Source of the DNA: Nevskiaceae bacterium | Lineage (GTDB): Bacteria > Pseudomonadota > Gammaproteobacteria > Nevskiales > Nevskiaceae | NCBI GenBank assembly: GCA_004297005.1 | Contig: SCVA01000049.1 | Span: 1-59,484 of the forward strand | Direction: 5' to 3' | DNA: 59,484 nucleotides | In this document: positions 47,280 to 59,390 of the stretch, one piece after another | Position numbering within the stretch: the first letter of the stretch is position 1 | Layout of the letters: each line of letters starts with the position of its first letter | Program-made: the position numbers and the translations under genes | Notes under the pieces: model-generated | The model's input: only the letters and a program-made list of their open reading frames with translations | Told to the model about the DNA's origin: nothing | Database searches by the model: none

Positions 47280-47372
47280 CTTGGTACTACTGGTAGCGGG
47301 GACCGGTTCGACTGGCAGGGGCGCCCCCTCTGTTTTGTCCACTCGACGCCGCGGTCCCCGCCCTGTACCAAG
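47280..47372. other. Long inverted repeat in the gap before the TonB receptor gene
   Basis: CTTGGTAC with CGGGGACCG (47280-47305) is matched by CGGTCCCCG with GTACCAAG (47352-47372), so about 17 bp can pair with a small asymmetric bulge around a loop of 46 bases. Inside the loop is GGGGCGCCCC, a perfect 10-bp palindrome. There is no T-run, so it is not a standard terminator. It may be an mRNA leader structure of the signalling operon. I found no match to cobalamin, TPP or FMN riboswitch cores. Confidence 0.45.
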
Positions 47373-47419
47373 TCGAAAGCCTTGGCGGCGTTGCCAGACA
47401 CTCAGGTCTGTGAGGGCGT

Positions 47420-49345
47420 ATGGCTGTCTCGAGATTTCGCGAAAAGTTGGCCGCGGCAGGCTGCGCGCTGAGTCTGGCCTCGACTGCGGTGGCCGCGCCT
47501 GAGGATCTGACCGAACTCAGCCTGGCCGCCCTGATGAACATCGAGGTCACCTCGGTTTCCAAGCGGGTCGAGCCGCTGTCCGACGCCGCCGCCGCGATCT
47601 ATGTACTGACCAGCGAGCAGTTGTCCCAGAGTGGCGCCCGCAACATCGCGGAGGCCCTGCGTCAGGTGCCCGGCGTACAGGTGGCCCGCAGCGACGGCCG
47701 TGGCTATGCCGTGAGTGTGCGCGGCTTCAACAGCACCTCGTCCGACAAGCTGGAAGTCCTGCTCGACGGCCGCAGCGTCTACACCCCCCTGTTTTCCGGC
47801 GTGTTCTGGGATGTGCTGGAAACCGATCTGGCCGATGTCGAGCGGATCGAAGTGATCCGCGGCCCCGGCGCCACGCTCTGGGGCGCCAACGCGGTGAACG
47901 GCGTCATCAACATCACCACCAAGTCGGCACTCGCTACTCCCGGCGGACGCGTGCAGCTTTCGGCCGGCAACGAAGAGACCGCCGCCCTCGCCCTGCGCCA
48001 GACCTTCCGGGTCGCCGACGGCGCGGTGCGCCTGAGCGCCCTCAATCGCTGGCGCGACGATTCCGTCCTGGCCGACGGCGGCGACGCCCAGGACGGCTCG
48101 CGCTTCAGCCAGGCCACCGCGCGCGGCGACTGGGAGAAGTTCCTGGGCGGCAGGCTCAGCGCCGGCGCCAATATCTACGACGCCCGCTTCCAGGCGCTGG
48201 CCGGCGACACCACGGCGCGCGGCGAGTCGGCGCAGGCGCGCTGGGCACAACCGACCCAGGCCGGTGAGCACAGTCTGTCGATCTGGTACGAGCACTACGA
48301 CCGTTTCATTCCCGGCACCTACCAGGAGTACCGCCACACCGCGTCCCTGGAATACGAGGTCCAGCACGCCCTCGGCGCCCGGCATGAACTGGGGTTCGGC
48401 GTCGGCTGGCGCTACACGCAGGACCACACCGGTGGCCCGCCGCTGGCGATCCTGTTTGATCCCGCCGACCGCACGCTCAACACCTACAGCGCCTTCCTGC
48501 AGGACCGCTGGTCTCTGAACCCGGCGCTGACCCTGACCCTGGGCAGCAAGTTCGAGCACAACGACCTGACCGGAATCGAAGTCCAGCCCTCGGCGCGGCT
48601 GGGCTGGCGTGCCCGGCCCGACGTCTTCGTCTGGGGCGCGATCTCGCGCGCGGTGCGCACCCCCAATCGGCTGGACCAGGACATCGCCATCTTCTGCCCG
48701 CCGCCGGCCGGCTATCCCGGAGTCTGCGGCCCGGGCACCTTCCGCGTCGGCAATCCCGAGCTGGATTCGGAAGTGGTACTGGCCTACGAGACCGGCCTGC
48801 GTCTGGCCCTGGCGCGCGGCCTGAGCGCCGATCTGGCCCTGTTCCACAACGATTACAGCCACCTGAAGAGCACCGAGCCGACCACGGTCGTGGGAGCCTT
48901 CGACAACAGCCTTCAAGGCGTAAGCGACGGTGCCGAACTGTCCCTGGACTGGCAGGCAAGGGAGCAGTTGAACTTCAGCGGCAGCTATTCGCTGCTCAGC
49001 CTGCGGACAGAACCCACCGCCGCCAGCGGCGACGTCAAGACCGCGCCGGCCATCAACGGCAGTTCGCCGCGGCATCAGTTGCGGCTGGGCAGCGACTACC
49101 GGTTTCTCGGCGACTGGGAATTCCACGGCGAGGCTCGCTACCTGACCCGACTGCCGGCGCAGAAAATCCCCGACCGCGCCGAACTGGGCCTGCGTCTGGC
49201 CTACACCCCGCGTCCGCATCTGAAGCTGTCGCTGAGCGCCGAGAACCTGCTGCACGACCAGGCTCCGGAGTTCGGCAACAAGCCGGCGACCCGCTCGGAA
49301 CTGCAACGCAGCGCCTGGCTGAGCCTGAGTTGGACCTGGCCCTGA
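47420..49345 (+). CDS. TonB-dependent receptor-like outer-membrane protein
   Basis: A 641-residue outer-membrane protein with signal peptide (about residues 1-25). The mature N-terminus has DLTELSLAALMNIEVTSVSKR, the lead-in common to TonB receptors that accompany DUF4154 proteins. The plug domain follows (LRQVPGVQVARSDGRGYAVSVRGFN, VLLDGRSVYTPLFSGVFWD, ERIEVIRGPGATLWGANAVNGVINI), then a 22-strand-like barrel ending in SLSWTWP with a terminal aromatic region. It has no long N-terminal signalling extension. The ligand is unknown. GAGGG lies just before the ATG. It is the first gene of five; its TGA overlaps the next ATG by one base. Confidence 0.93.
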   Translation: MAVSRFREKLAAAGCALSLASTAVAAPEDLTELSLAALMNIEVTSVSKRVEPLSDAAAAIYVLTSEQLSQSGARNIAEALRQVPGVQVARSDGRGYAVSVRGFNSTSSDKLEVLLDGRSVYTPLFSGVFWDVLETDLADVERIEVIRGPGATLWGANAVNGVINITTKSALATPGGRVQLSAGNEETAALALRQTFRVADGAVRLSALNRWRDDSVLADGGDAQDGSRFSQATARGDWEKFLGGRLSAGANIYDARFQALAGDTTARGESAQARWAQPTQAGEHSLSIWYEHYDRFIPGTYQEYRHTASLEYEVQHALGARHELGFGVGWRYTQDHTGGPPLAILFDPADRTLNTYSAFLQDRWSLNPALTLTLGSKFEHNDLTGIEVQPSARLGWRARPDVFVWGAISRAVRTPNRLDQDIAIFCPPPAGYPGVCGPGTFRVGNPELDSEVVLAYETGLRLALARGLSADLALFHNDYSHLKSTEPTTVVGAFDNSLQGVSDGAELSLDWQAREQLNFSGSYSLLSLRTEPTAASGDVKTAPAINGSSPRHQLRLGSDYRFLGDWEFHGEARYLTRLPAQKIPDRAELGLRLAYTPRPHLKLSLSAENLLHDQAPEFGNKPATRSELQRSAWLSLSWTWP

Positions 49346-49889
49346 TGCGCGCTCCCGGTCATTGCGGCGCTCGTCTCCTGCTTGCCGCGCTGGTACTGAG
49401 CCTGGCGCTGGCGCCGGGACCGGTGCGGGCCGAGGACCTGGAGGCCAAGCTGAAGTCGGCCTTCCTGCTCAACTTCGTCCGCTTCATCCGCTTCCCCGCC
49501 GAGCGTTACAGCAGTCCCGATGCTCCGGTGGACATCTGCGTGCTCACCCCCGACCCGCTCGCCGAGGCGCTGGAACAGAGCCTGGCTGGCAAGGTGGTCG
49601 GCGGACATCCGGTGCGGCTGCGTCGAGGCGATCGGCCCGAGGCCCTGCGTGACTGCCATCTGGTCTTTGTCGGCAGCCGCAGTTCCGATCTGCTCGACAG
49701 CCAGTTGGCCCGACTCGCGGGCTTTGGCGTGCTCAGCGTGCACGAGTCCGGCGCACCCAAGTCCACCGGCGTGATCCGCCTGTACAGCAGCGACAACTAC
49801 CTGCGCTTCGAGATCAACCAGGCCGCCGCCGAGCGCGAGCGCCTGGAACCCTCGGCGGGCCTGCTGGAAATCGCCACCCGGATCCGCCT

Positions 49890-49893
<4 letters not shown>
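49345..49893 (+). CDS. YfiR family (DUF4154) periplasmic protein
   Basis: A 182-residue protein with signal peptide ending near VRAED (about 29). LEAKLKSAFLLNFVRFIRFP is the DUF4154 opening, followed by VDICVLTPDPLAEALEQSLAGK, DCHLVFVGSRSSDLL and GVIRLYSSDNYLRFEINQAAAERERL, all typical. In Pseudomonas YfiR inhibits the membrane diguanylate cyclase YfiN through its periplasmic domain. Two cysteines remain in the mature protein (C65, C104), 39 residues apart. The start was placed at the ATG overlapping the receptor stop (TGATG), which gives translational coupling. Its partner is probably the histidine kinase encoded next. Confidence 0.92.
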
Positions 49894-51481
<1,588 letters not shown>

Positions 51482-51485
<4 letters not shown>

Positions 51486-52438
51486 ACGACGAACTGAGTT
51501 TTGCCGCCGAATCCACCGACCCCAGTCGCAGTCAGCGCACGCGCTGGAAGCTGCTGATCGTCGATGACGAGGTGGAGGTACACCAGGTCACCGAGCTGGC
51601 TCTCGCCGACTTCCGGTTCGCCGGCCGCGCCCTGCAATTCCTGCACGCCTATTCCGCCGACCAAGCCCGCGGAATCCTGGGGAGCACGCCGGACATCGCG
51701 GTGGTGCTGCTCGACGTGGTGATGGAGTCCGAGCACGCCGGTCTGGAGGTGGTCGAGTACATCCGCAACACCCTGGGCAATCGCTTTTTGCGCCTGGTGC
51801 TGCGCACCGGCCAGCCGGGCCAGGCGCCCGAGCTGGAAATGATCACCAACTACGACATCAACGACTACAAGTACAAGACCGAGCTCACCCGGGAACGGCT
51901 GTTCAGCACCGTCTATACCAGCCTGTCGGTCTACCGCGATCTGATGGCGCTCGAAGCCAGCCGCAAGGGTCTGGAGAAAGTCATCGAGGCCTCGGCCCAC
52001 ATCTTCGAGCTGCGTTCAGTGGAGGCTTTCACTCAAGGCGTGCTGGAGCAACTGACCGCCCTGCTGTTCCTGGACCGCGATGCGGTGATCGCGCACGCCG
52101 ATGGCCTGGCCGCTGCCAGCGACCACGAGCGCTACACCATCGTCGCCGCCACTGGGAGCTTCTACGGCCTGGTCGGCGAGCGGGCGGCCATCAGCCTGCC
52201 CAGTCTGGTGGTGGAGCGCATCCGCGCGGCGCTGGAAAGCACCGAGGACCTGATCGGCGAGGACTACTACGTCGGCGTGCAGGCCTACCCGCAGCCGCTG
52301 GTGTTCTACGTGACCGCCGATGTGCCGATCTCGCTGACCGACCGCCGGGCGATTGCCCTGTTCCACCGGAATGTCGCACTGGCTCACCAGAATCTGAAGC
52401 TGATCGCCGCCGCCTCGCATGATTCGGATCCGCCATGA
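51482..52438 (+). CDS. Response regulator with DUF3369 domain, no output domain
   Basis: A 318-residue protein. The receiver covers about residues 20-150 with the acidic pair D28-D29, phospho-acceptor D78 in VVLLDVVMES and the conserved Lys region NDYKYKTEL. It is followed by DUF3369 (YTSLSVYRDLMALEASRKGLEKVIEASAHIFELRSVEAF and on), a GAF-like unit. In many relatives a receiver-DUF3369 unit is followed by an HD-GYP phosphodiesterase; here the protein stops after DUF3369. The ATGA overlap with the kinase gene shows coupling. It may act through protein contacts or as a phosphate carrier. Confidence 0.9.
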
Positions 52439-53622
52439 GCGAGCAGTTGCACTATGCGGAAGAGGCGCTGGCCGAAAGCGGGGGACCGCCGTGGCCGGTT
52501 CTGGTCGTCGATGACGACGCCGAAGTGGTGGCGGTCACCCGGCTGGCCCTGCGGGACTGCATCGTCGACGGTCGCCCCCTGGAGCTACTCGCAACCGAAT
52601 CCGCCAGCGAAGCACGCCGCATACTCCAGACCCGACCCGACATCGGCCTGATCCTCCTCGACGTGGTGATGGAATCCGAGCACGCCGGTCTGGAACTGGT
52701 GCAGTACATCCGCGAGGAACTCGGGAACCGCCTGGTACGCATTGTCCTGCGCACCGGTCAGCCGGGCGAGGCGCCGGCGCGGGACCTGTTACGGCGCTAT
52801 CAGATCGACGACTACCGCACCAAGACCGAGCTCAACTTCGAGCGCCTGCAGGTGCTGGTCACGGCGGCGCTACGTACCTACGGCGCCTTTACCGCGCTGG
52901 CGGCGCGGAATCTGGAACTGCAGCGTTCCAATCAGGAACTCGAGCGCTTCGCCTATGTCGCCTCCCACGATCTGCAAACGCCGCTGCGTGGCATCGTTTC
53001 GTTCACCGCCTTGCTGTCACGCCGCTACCAGTCGCTATTCGACGAGGAAGGCAAGGAGTATCTGAATTTCATCGTCCGCGGCGGCCATGATCTGCAGCGA
53101 TTGATTGACGATCTACTGGCATTTTCACGCCTGGGTCGCGACGGCAGCGAGCAGGCGCCGGTGGATCTCAACTGCGTTCTTGGCCACGCGATGGACACCC
53201 TGAGCACGGCCATCGCCGCGCGCGAGGCGCGGATCACGGCTCCCCACTTGCCAACCGTGCTGGGCAATGCCGGCCAACTGGCGCAGTTGTTCCGCAATCT
53301 GATCGACAACGGCCTGAAGTTCCAGCCGGGCGCCCATCCTTGGCTACGCATCGGCAGCCGTTGCGACGATGGTCGCTGCGAGCTGTGGTTTGAAGACGGC
53401 GGCATCGGCATTGCGCCAGAGCATCAGGAGCAGATTTTTGAAGCCTTCACCCGCCTGCATACCCAGGACGCCTATCCGGGAACCGGGATCGGGCTGGCGA
53501 TCTGCCGCAAGATCGCGCAACAGCACGGTGCCGAGCTGCGCGTGGAATCGGAGACCGGGCGCGGCACCCGCATGATCCTTCGCGGGCTGACGCTGACGGC
53601 CGGGGGCCGGGGCACGGCGTGA
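52435..53622 (+). CDS. Receiver-histidine kinase (REC-HisKA-HATPase) protein
   Basis: A 395-residue soluble protein. The N-terminal receiver (acidic pair D26-D27, acceptor D76) is strikingly like that of the preceding gene: both contain LLDVVMESEHAGLE and LRTGQPG. A short coiled coil leads into a phytochrome-type HisKA (FAYVASHDLQTPLRG, H178) and an HATPase with LIDNGLKF, EDGGIGIAPEH and GTGIGLAICRKI. It has no membrane span, so it is an input-gated cytosolic kinase. The ATGA start overlap couples it to the upstream gene. Its own target is not encoded nearby. Confidence 0.92.
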   Translation: MSEQLHYAEEALAESGGPPWPVLVVDDDAEVVAVTRLALRDCIVDGRPLELLATESASEARRILQTRPDIGLILLDVVMESEHAGLELVQYIREELGNRLVRIVLRTGQPGEAPARDLLRRYQIDDYRTKTELNFERLQVLVTAALRTYGAFTALAARNLELQRSNQELERFAYVASHDLQTPLRGIVSFTALLSRRYQSLFDEEGKEYLNFIVRGGHDLQRLIDDLLAFSRLGRDGSEQAPVDLNCVLGHAMDTLSTAIAAREARITAPHLPTVLGNAGQLAQLFRNLIDNGLKFQPGAHPWLRIGSRCDDGRCELWFEDGGIGIAPEHQEQIFEAFTRLHTQDAYPGTGIGLAICRKIAQQHGAELRVESETGRGTRMILRGLTLTAGGRGTA

Positions 53623-53635
53623 TGGCGTGGCCTCA

Positions 53636-53641
53636 TATAAT
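53636..53641 (+). promoter_or_regulatory. -10 box of a probable phoH promoter
   Basis: A perfect TATAAT begins 13 bases after the stop codon of the receiver-kinase gene and about 100 bases before phoH. A -35 box is not evident. It suggests that phoH-ybeY-corC keep their own promoter despite the insert. Confidence 0.4.
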
Positions 53642-53742
53642 CATCGGCCGCGCCAGGGTCGCGCGCTGATCGGACTGCGGCCTCGACGGCTTCACCCAAA
53701 GGCCGTGGCTGTCGAGTCACCCTCCGGAATAACACCCTCTGC

Positions 53743-54723
53743 ATGAGCCAAACCCCCGCCCATCTCGACCTGGTTCTGGAGCCCGACGAGGCCGGACGCA
53801 TCGCCAGCCTCAACGGCCCTTTTGACGCCCATCTGCGGCAGATCGAACTGCGCCTGGGCATCGAGATCCGCAACCGCGGCAACTTCTACCGCCTGCTCGG
53901 CCCCGAGGACGAGATCGCGCGCGGCCAGACGCTGCTGGAGCACCTGTTCGCGCAGACCGAGACCAGCTCGCTGGCCGCCGAGCAGATTCATCTGGCGCTG
54001 CTGGAGCTGAGCGGCCCGCGTCCGGCCGCCGAGGAACTGGCGCCGGTCGAGGGCGACGAGGTGGTGGTGCGCACCAAGCGCGGCGTGGTGCGCGGCCGCA
54101 CGCCGCTACAGAAGGCCTATCTCAAGGCCATCGCCGCCCACGACGTGAGCTTCGGCGTGGGCCCGGCCGGCACCGGCAAGACCTATCTCGCGGTCGCCTC
54201 GGCGGTCGCCGCCCTGGAGAAGGACCGCGTGCGCCGCATCGTGCTGGTGCGTCCCGCCGTTGAAGCCGGCGAGAAGCTGGGCTTTTTGCCCGGCGACATG
54301 GCGCAGAAGGTCGACCCCTACCTGCGCCCGCTCTACGACGGCCTCTACGAGATGCTCGGCTTCGAGCGGGTGGCGAAGCTGATCGAGAAGAACGTGATCG
54401 AGGTGGCGCCGCTCGCCTACATGCGCGGCCGCACGCTCAACGAGAGCTTCATCATCCTCGACGAGGCGCAGAACACCACCACCGAGCAGATGAAGATGTT
54501 CCTCACCCGCATCGGCTTCGGCAGTTGCGCGGTGATCACCGGCGACCTCACCCAGACCGACCTGCCCAACAAGGAGCGCTCGGGCCTGAAGCACGCGATC
54601 GCCGTACTCGACGGGGTCGCCGGCATCAGCTTCACCTACTTCCGCAAGCAGGACGTGGTGCGGCATCCGCTGGTGCAGGCGATTGTCGGCGCCTACGAGC
54701 GCCACGAAGCGGAGCAGGCATGA
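53743..54723 (+). CDS. PhoH-like ATPase (YbeZ)
   Basis: A 326-residue cytosolic ATPase, usual for the PhoH/YbeZ family, which works with YbeY in rRNA processing and ribosome quality control. An N-terminal KH-like part ([18 protein letters not shown]) precedes the ATPase with Walker [12 protein letters not shown] (about 140-150), [17 protein letters not shown] and Walker [12 protein letters not shown], then GDLTQTDLP. ybeY overlaps its stop by four bases. Confidence 0.95.
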   Translation: MSQTPAHLDLVLEPDEAGRIASLNGPFDAHLRQIELRLGIEIRNRGNFYRLLGPEDEIARGQTLLEHLFAQTETSSLAAEQIHLALLELSGPRPAAEELAPVEGDEVVVRTKRGVVRGRTPLQKAYLKAIAAHDVSFGVGPAGTGKTYLAVASAVAALEKDRVRRIVLVRPAVEAGEKLGFLPGDMAQKVDPYLRPLYDGLYEMLGFERVAKLIEKNVIEVAPLAYMRGRTLNESFIILDEAQNTTTEQMKMFLTRIGFGSCAVITGDLTQTDLPNKERSGLKHAIAVLDGVAGISFTYFRKQDVVRHPLVQAIVGAYERHEAEQA

Positions 54724-55142
54724 GCGAAATCCACGTCCAGCGCGCCGTGCCCGCCACCGGCATCCCCACCGCCGCCAGTCTGCGCGGATGGGCCGAGGCG
54801 GCGCGCGGCAGGAAGAAGGGCGAGATCACCCTGCGCATCGTCGATGCCGCCGAAAGCCAGGCGCTCAACCGCGACTTCCGCGGCAAGGACAAGCCCACCA
54901 ATGTGCTGTCCTTCCCCATGGGCGAGCCCGACTACCTGGGCGACATCGTGATCTGCGCGCCGGTGGTGGCGGCCGAGGCGGTCGAGCAGGGCAAGACCGC
55001 CCGCGCGCACTGGGCGCACATGGTGGTGCATGGCGTGCTGCACCTCCTGGGCCACGACCATATCGAGAAAGACGAGGCCGAAAAGATGGAGGCCCTGGAG
55101 CGCAAGCTCCTGGCGCGCCTGGGTTTTCCCGACCCGTACTGA
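54720..55142 (+). CDS. ybeY: Endoribonuclease YbeY
   Basis: A 140-residue metal-dependent endoribonuclease involved in 16S rRNA 3'-end maturation. The signature [11 protein letters not shown] gives the three zinc ligands (H-x3-H-x5-H), preceded by [17 protein letters not shown], the family's most conserved segment. The start was chosen at the ATG in ATGA overlapping phoH, giving [10 protein letters not shown]. Co-transcribed with phoH and probably corC. Confidence 0.96.
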   Translation: MSEIHVQRAVPATGIPTAASLRGWAEAARGRKKGEITLRIVDAAESQALNRDFRGKDKPTNVLSFPMGEPDYLGDIVICAPVVAAEAVEQGKTARAHWAHMVVHGVLHLLGHDHIEKDEAEKMEALERKLLARLGFPDPY

Positions 55143-55275
55143 GCCCTTTTGGCGCCGCCCCGGGGCCTGAAAACGCCCCGTCATGGCCCAGCCTGTAAAC
55201 TACCGGTCCAGCAAGAACTCCACACTGCCCGAAACCCAGCCCGCGAGGCCTGGCTTTTGCGAGTGTGCTGACACG

Positions 55276-56129
<854 letters not shown>

Positions 56130-56130
<1 letters not shown>

Positions 56131-57359
56131 TGTCCGCCCTGAGCCACTGGCTGGCCGCGAGCCTGCTGGCCCTGCTCGCCTGGCTGCCCGCCGCGCAGGC
56201 CGAGCCTCTCCCAGCTCCGGCACCGCGCATCAGCCTGCTCAGCTTCGCGCCCGGCCCGGTGTACTGGCAGCGCTTCGGCCACAACGCGCTGATGGTCGAG
56301 CCCGGCGACGGTGGTGCGACCGCCGTCTACAACTACGGCATCTTCGACTTCTTCCAGAAAAACTTCTTCCTCAACTTCGCGCGCGGCCACATGCTTTACC
56401 GGCTGGCGGCGATCCCGGTGCCGAACACCCTCGCCGAATACGCCGCCGAGGGCCGCTGGGTGTATGTGCAGGAGCTGGCCCTGAGCGAGGCGCAGGCGCG
56501 CGCCCTGGCCGCCTTCCTGGCCGACAACGCCCTGCCGCAGAACGCCGAGTACCGCTACGACTACTTCCGCGCCAACTGCTCGACGCGGGTGCGCGATGCC
56601 CTCGACCAGACCCTCGGCGGCGCCCTCAAGCAGGCCTGGAGTCAGCAGCCCAGCGACACCAGTTTCCGCCGCGAGGCCACCCGCCTGATGTCACCGGTGC
56701 CACCGCTGATGCTGGGCATGGACTACATCCTCGGCCCGGCCGCCGACCAGCCGATCAGCCTGTGGGAACAGGCCTTCGTGCCCGAGGTGCTGATGCGCGC
56801 AGTGCGCGAGGCGCGCGTCGATGGCCGGCCGTTAGTGGCGCGCGAGGGCTACTGGCTGCCGCCCGCCGGCGGCCCGGAGGCGCCGGAGCAAGCCTTCAAC
56901 TTCACCCTGCCCGCCCTGCTGCTGGGTCTGGGACTAGCGGCGGCCTTGTTGCTGCTGCACCGTCAGCGCCGGCACCCCGCCGCGCGCGGCGCCTATCTGG
57001 TGCTGGCGCTGCTGCCCAGCCTGCTCTCCGGCCTGGGCGGCCTGGTGCTACTGGCCGCCTGGACGCTCAGCGACCACTGGGCGATGTGGGCCAACCACAA
57101 TCTTTTGCTGTTCAGCCCGCTGAGCTTGTTGCTGCTGCCCAGCCTCGTCGCCAGCGCCCGCGCGCAATGGCGGCCGGGGCGAATACCGCGCCTGCTGGCG
57201 GCGCTGATCGTCTTCGGCGCCCTGTTGAGCCTGCTACTGCAACTGCTGCCCGGCGCCCAGCAGCAACTGCCCTGGATCGCCTTCTGGTTGCCGGTGCATG
57301 CCGTGCTGGCCTGGAACCTGCGCCTGAGCGGCCGGGCGCCGCCGGCACCGACGCGCTAA
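56130..57359 (+). CDS. DUF4105 membrane protein
   Basis: A 409-residue protein with signal peptide (about residues 1-24), a periplasmic DUF4105 domain of about 220 residues and a C-terminal membrane part of four to five spans. Family marks are VYWQRFGHNALMVE, YNYGIFDFFQKNFFLNFARG and YRYDYFRANCSTRVRDAL, with a conserved His and Cys suggesting a hydrolase-like site. Function is not established. Coupled to corC by TGATG. It is followed by a repeat-bearing gap. Confidence 0.88.
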
Positions 57360-57392
57360 CACCGCGCAATTCAAATGCGCGCCGAGATTCCC

Positions 57393-57495
57393 TCCCCTGC
57401 GTAGCGGGGGAGGGTTAGGGAGGGAGGGTTGGCTCCCTGCGAATCCCTCAACGCAAAAGCGCCCCCATCCCGGCCTTCCCCCGCTACGCAGGGGA
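57393..57495. repeat. Pair of 19-bp inverted repeats between convergent genes
   Basis: TCCCCTGCGTAGCGGGGGA (57393-57411) recurs exactly inverted at 57477-57495, with 65 bases between. Each copy is also partly self-complementary. It fills the 172-base gap between the DUF4105 gene and the convergent aldolase-family gene, where nothing else is seen, and looks like a dispersed intergenic repeat; it has no T-run. Confidence 0.8.
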
Positions 57496-57531
57496 AGGAG
57501 ACCAGCGGCTCACACCCAGCCGCCGCAGCCC

Positions 57532-58299
57532 TCAAACCTCCCAACCCGGATTCGCCCGCGCCAGCCGCCGCAGCAAACCCGGCCAGACCAGCGCCCCACC
57601 CAGGCCCTTGGTGACCGCCGTCGCCTGCGCCTGGATGCCGGCCAGGATGGGCCCCGGAATCTGCAACAGCTCGCCGCCGCCCGACTGCGCCCGTACCTGG
57701 ATCATGCAAGCCGCCTCGAACAGGTACATGGCAAGGAAGGCGTCCGCCACCGTCGGCGCCGCCGTCAGCAGGCCGTGGTTGCGCAGCATGAGAAAGGCCT
57801 TGTCGCGGAGATCGCGCACCAGCCGCGGCTTTTCCTCGGCGTTGAGCGCCACGCCCTCGTAGTCGTGGTAGCCCAGGCTGGCGAGCACGAACAGACTCTG
57901 CTGGCTGATCGGCAGCAAGCCGCCCTTCTGCGCCGATACCGCGATACCGTTGAGCGAGTGCACATGCATCACGCAGTGCGCATCCTCGCGCGCCGCATGC
58001 ACGGCACTGTGGATAGTGAAACCGGCCGGGTTGATGAAGTGCGGCGTCTTCATCACCGGCTTGCCGTCGAGATCGACCTTTACCAGCGAGCTGGCGGTGA
58101 TTTCCTCGAACAGGAAACCATACGGGTTGATGAGAAAGTGATGCTCCGGCCCCGGCACCCGCGCCGAGATGTGGGTGAACACCAGATCGTCCCAGCCGAA
58201 CAGCCGCATCAGGCGGTAGGCGGCGGCGAGATCGCAGCGACGCCGCCATTCCTCGGGGCTGACCTGATCCTTCACCGATGGGGTTTCAATGAGGTTCAT
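57532..58299 (-). CDS. Class II aldolase/adducin family protein
   Basis: A 255-residue protein of the metal-dependent class II aldolase fold. Metal-binding His are in HCVMHVHSLNG and in the RNHGLLT motif; LVKVDLDGKP is the substrate-loop match. The segment before the HxH reads NPAGFTIHSAVHAARED rather than the SSEWPLH of true fuculose/ribulose-phosphate aldolases, so the catalytic Glu is not at the usual place and the adducin-like subgroup is more likely. Substrate unknown. It is divergent from the DUF2461 gene across 74 bases. Confidence 0.87.
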   Translation of the reverse strand: MNLIETPSVKDQVSPEEWRRRCDLAAAYRLMRLFGWDDLVFTHISARVPGPEHHFLINPYGFLFEEITASSLVKVDLDGKPVMKTPHFINPAGFTIHSAVHAAREDAHCVMHVHSLNGIAVSAQKGGLLPISQQSLFVLASLGYHDYEGVALNAEEKPRLVRDLRDKAFLMLRNHGLLTAAPTVADAFLAMYLFEAACMIQVRAQSGGGELLQIPGPILAGIQAQATAVTKGLGGALVWPGLLRRLARANPGWEV

Positions 58300-58373
58300 C
58301 GCGCTCTCCTCGTGGCCTCGTTAGTCGTGCTGGCATTTTGCGCTAGATTGCCAAGGCCGCAGCGGAGAAATGA

Positions 58374-59108
58374 ATGCCTACCACCACTGACGCCCACTTC
58401 AGCCCGGCCACCTTCAAGTTTCTGCTCCAGTTGGCGACCCACAACAGCAAGGACTGGTTCGCCGCCCACAAGGCCGAGTACGAGGCGGCCGTGAAGGCGC
58501 CCTGCCTCGCCTTCATCACCGATCTCGCCGCGCCCCTGGCCAAGATCAGCCCGCAGATGGTGGCCAGCCCCAAGCCGGTGGGCGGCTCGTTGTTCCGCAT
58601 CTACCGCGACACCCGCTTCAGCAGCGACAAGACCCCGTACAAGACCCACGCCGGCATGAGCTTTTTCCACGCCGCCACCAAGCAGGTGGCGCGCGCCGCC
58701 GGCGCCAACGCGATGATGGGCCGGCTCGACGCGCCGGTGTTTTATCTGCACCTGGAGCCCGGCGCGAGCTTTCTCGGCGGCGGCCTCTGGCACCCGCAGC
58801 CCGACACTTTGAAACGCATCCGCGCCAACATCGTCAGCAACCCCGCAAGCTGGAAGAAGGCCACACGCGATCCGAAGTTTTTGAAGCAGTTCGCGCTGGG
58901 CGGCGACAGCCTGCTACGCCCACCCGCCGGCTACCCGGCCGACCACGAGCTGATCGAGGACTTGAAGCGCAAGGATTTTGTGGCGAGCTGCGCGCTCAGC
59001 GACGAGGAAGTCTGCGCGCCGAGCTTTCTGAAAGAGACGGTGCGCCGCTACGCGCTGATGGCGCCGATGATCGACTGGCTGTGCGCTTCGCTGGACTTGG
59101 AGTTCTAG
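58374..59108 (+). CDS. DUF2461 (TIGR02453) family protein
   Basis: A 244-residue soluble protein. It has HFSPATFKFLLQLATHNSKDWFAAHKAEYE at the start, SLFRIYRDTRFSSDKTPYKTHAG in the middle and FYLHLEPGASFLGGGLWHPQ after it, the three hallmarks of DUF2461. The function is unknown. It stands alone; the sequence after its stop has a different texture from the rest of the window. Confidence 0.9.
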   Translation: MPTTTDAHFSPATFKFLLQLATHNSKDWFAAHKAEYEAAVKAPCLAFITDLAAPLAKISPQMVASPKPVGGSLFRIYRDTRFSSDKTPYKTHAGMSFFHAATKQVARAAGANAMMGRLDAPVFYLHLEPGASFLGGGLWHPQPDTLKRIRANIVSNPASWKKATRDPKFLKQFALGGDSLLRPPAGYPADHELIEDLKRKDFVASCALSDEEVCAPSFLKETVRRYALMAPMIDWLCASLDLEF

Positions 59109-59327
59109 CGCCGCCGGAGCCCCCGCCACCCGCCACCACTTGGCGTAACGGCTGCCAAAGCGTACTTTCGGCCTTGGGAAACGCACCGTCGAACATCGGC
59201 GGGCAACTAGACATTCAAGGGAGCGCCAGCGTGTCCACCCTCTGTTCCGTGTTTCGCTTCCGGTTGTCGGCGAATCCTCAATGGATTCAGCGCGTTGTAT
59301 TTTCTCGCTCCAGATTAGACGGACGTA

Positions 59328-59343
59328 CCGCCAGATTAGGCGG
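59328..59343. repeat. Small hairpin and direct repeat at the right edge
   Basis: CCGCC-AGATTA-GGCGG is a perfect 5-bp stem. It contains the second copy of CCAGATTAGRCGG, whose first copy is at 59310-59322. The surrounding 59190-59390 is less GC-rich than the rest of the window and encodes nothing convincing. Confidence 0.5.
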
Positions 59344-59367
59344 CGATCCGTGTTCCATCTAATTGGC

Positions 59368-59374
59368 GTTAGGC
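59368..59374 (+). other. Integron-type core site GTTAGGC (candidate attC end)
   Basis: GTTAGGC matches the GTTRRRY core of integron attC sites, and a start codon follows 17 bases later, as in gene cassettes. The opposite end (RYYYAAC) is not clear: GCGTAAC (59143-59149) has one mismatch and is too far away. The call is tentative. Confidence 0.3.
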
Positions 59375-59390
59375 AATACGGCAGCGGCCA

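Noticed and set aside
47237..47419. Cobalamin or other riboswitch before the TonB receptor
   Set aside because: No B12-box, TPP or FMN core sequences could be found; only an inverted repeat is visible, so I report structure without a class.
59143..59374. A complete attC site from GCGTAAC to GTTAGGC
   Set aside because: It would be 232 bases long, beyond the usual range, the first core has a mismatch, and the inner boxes do not pair convincingly.
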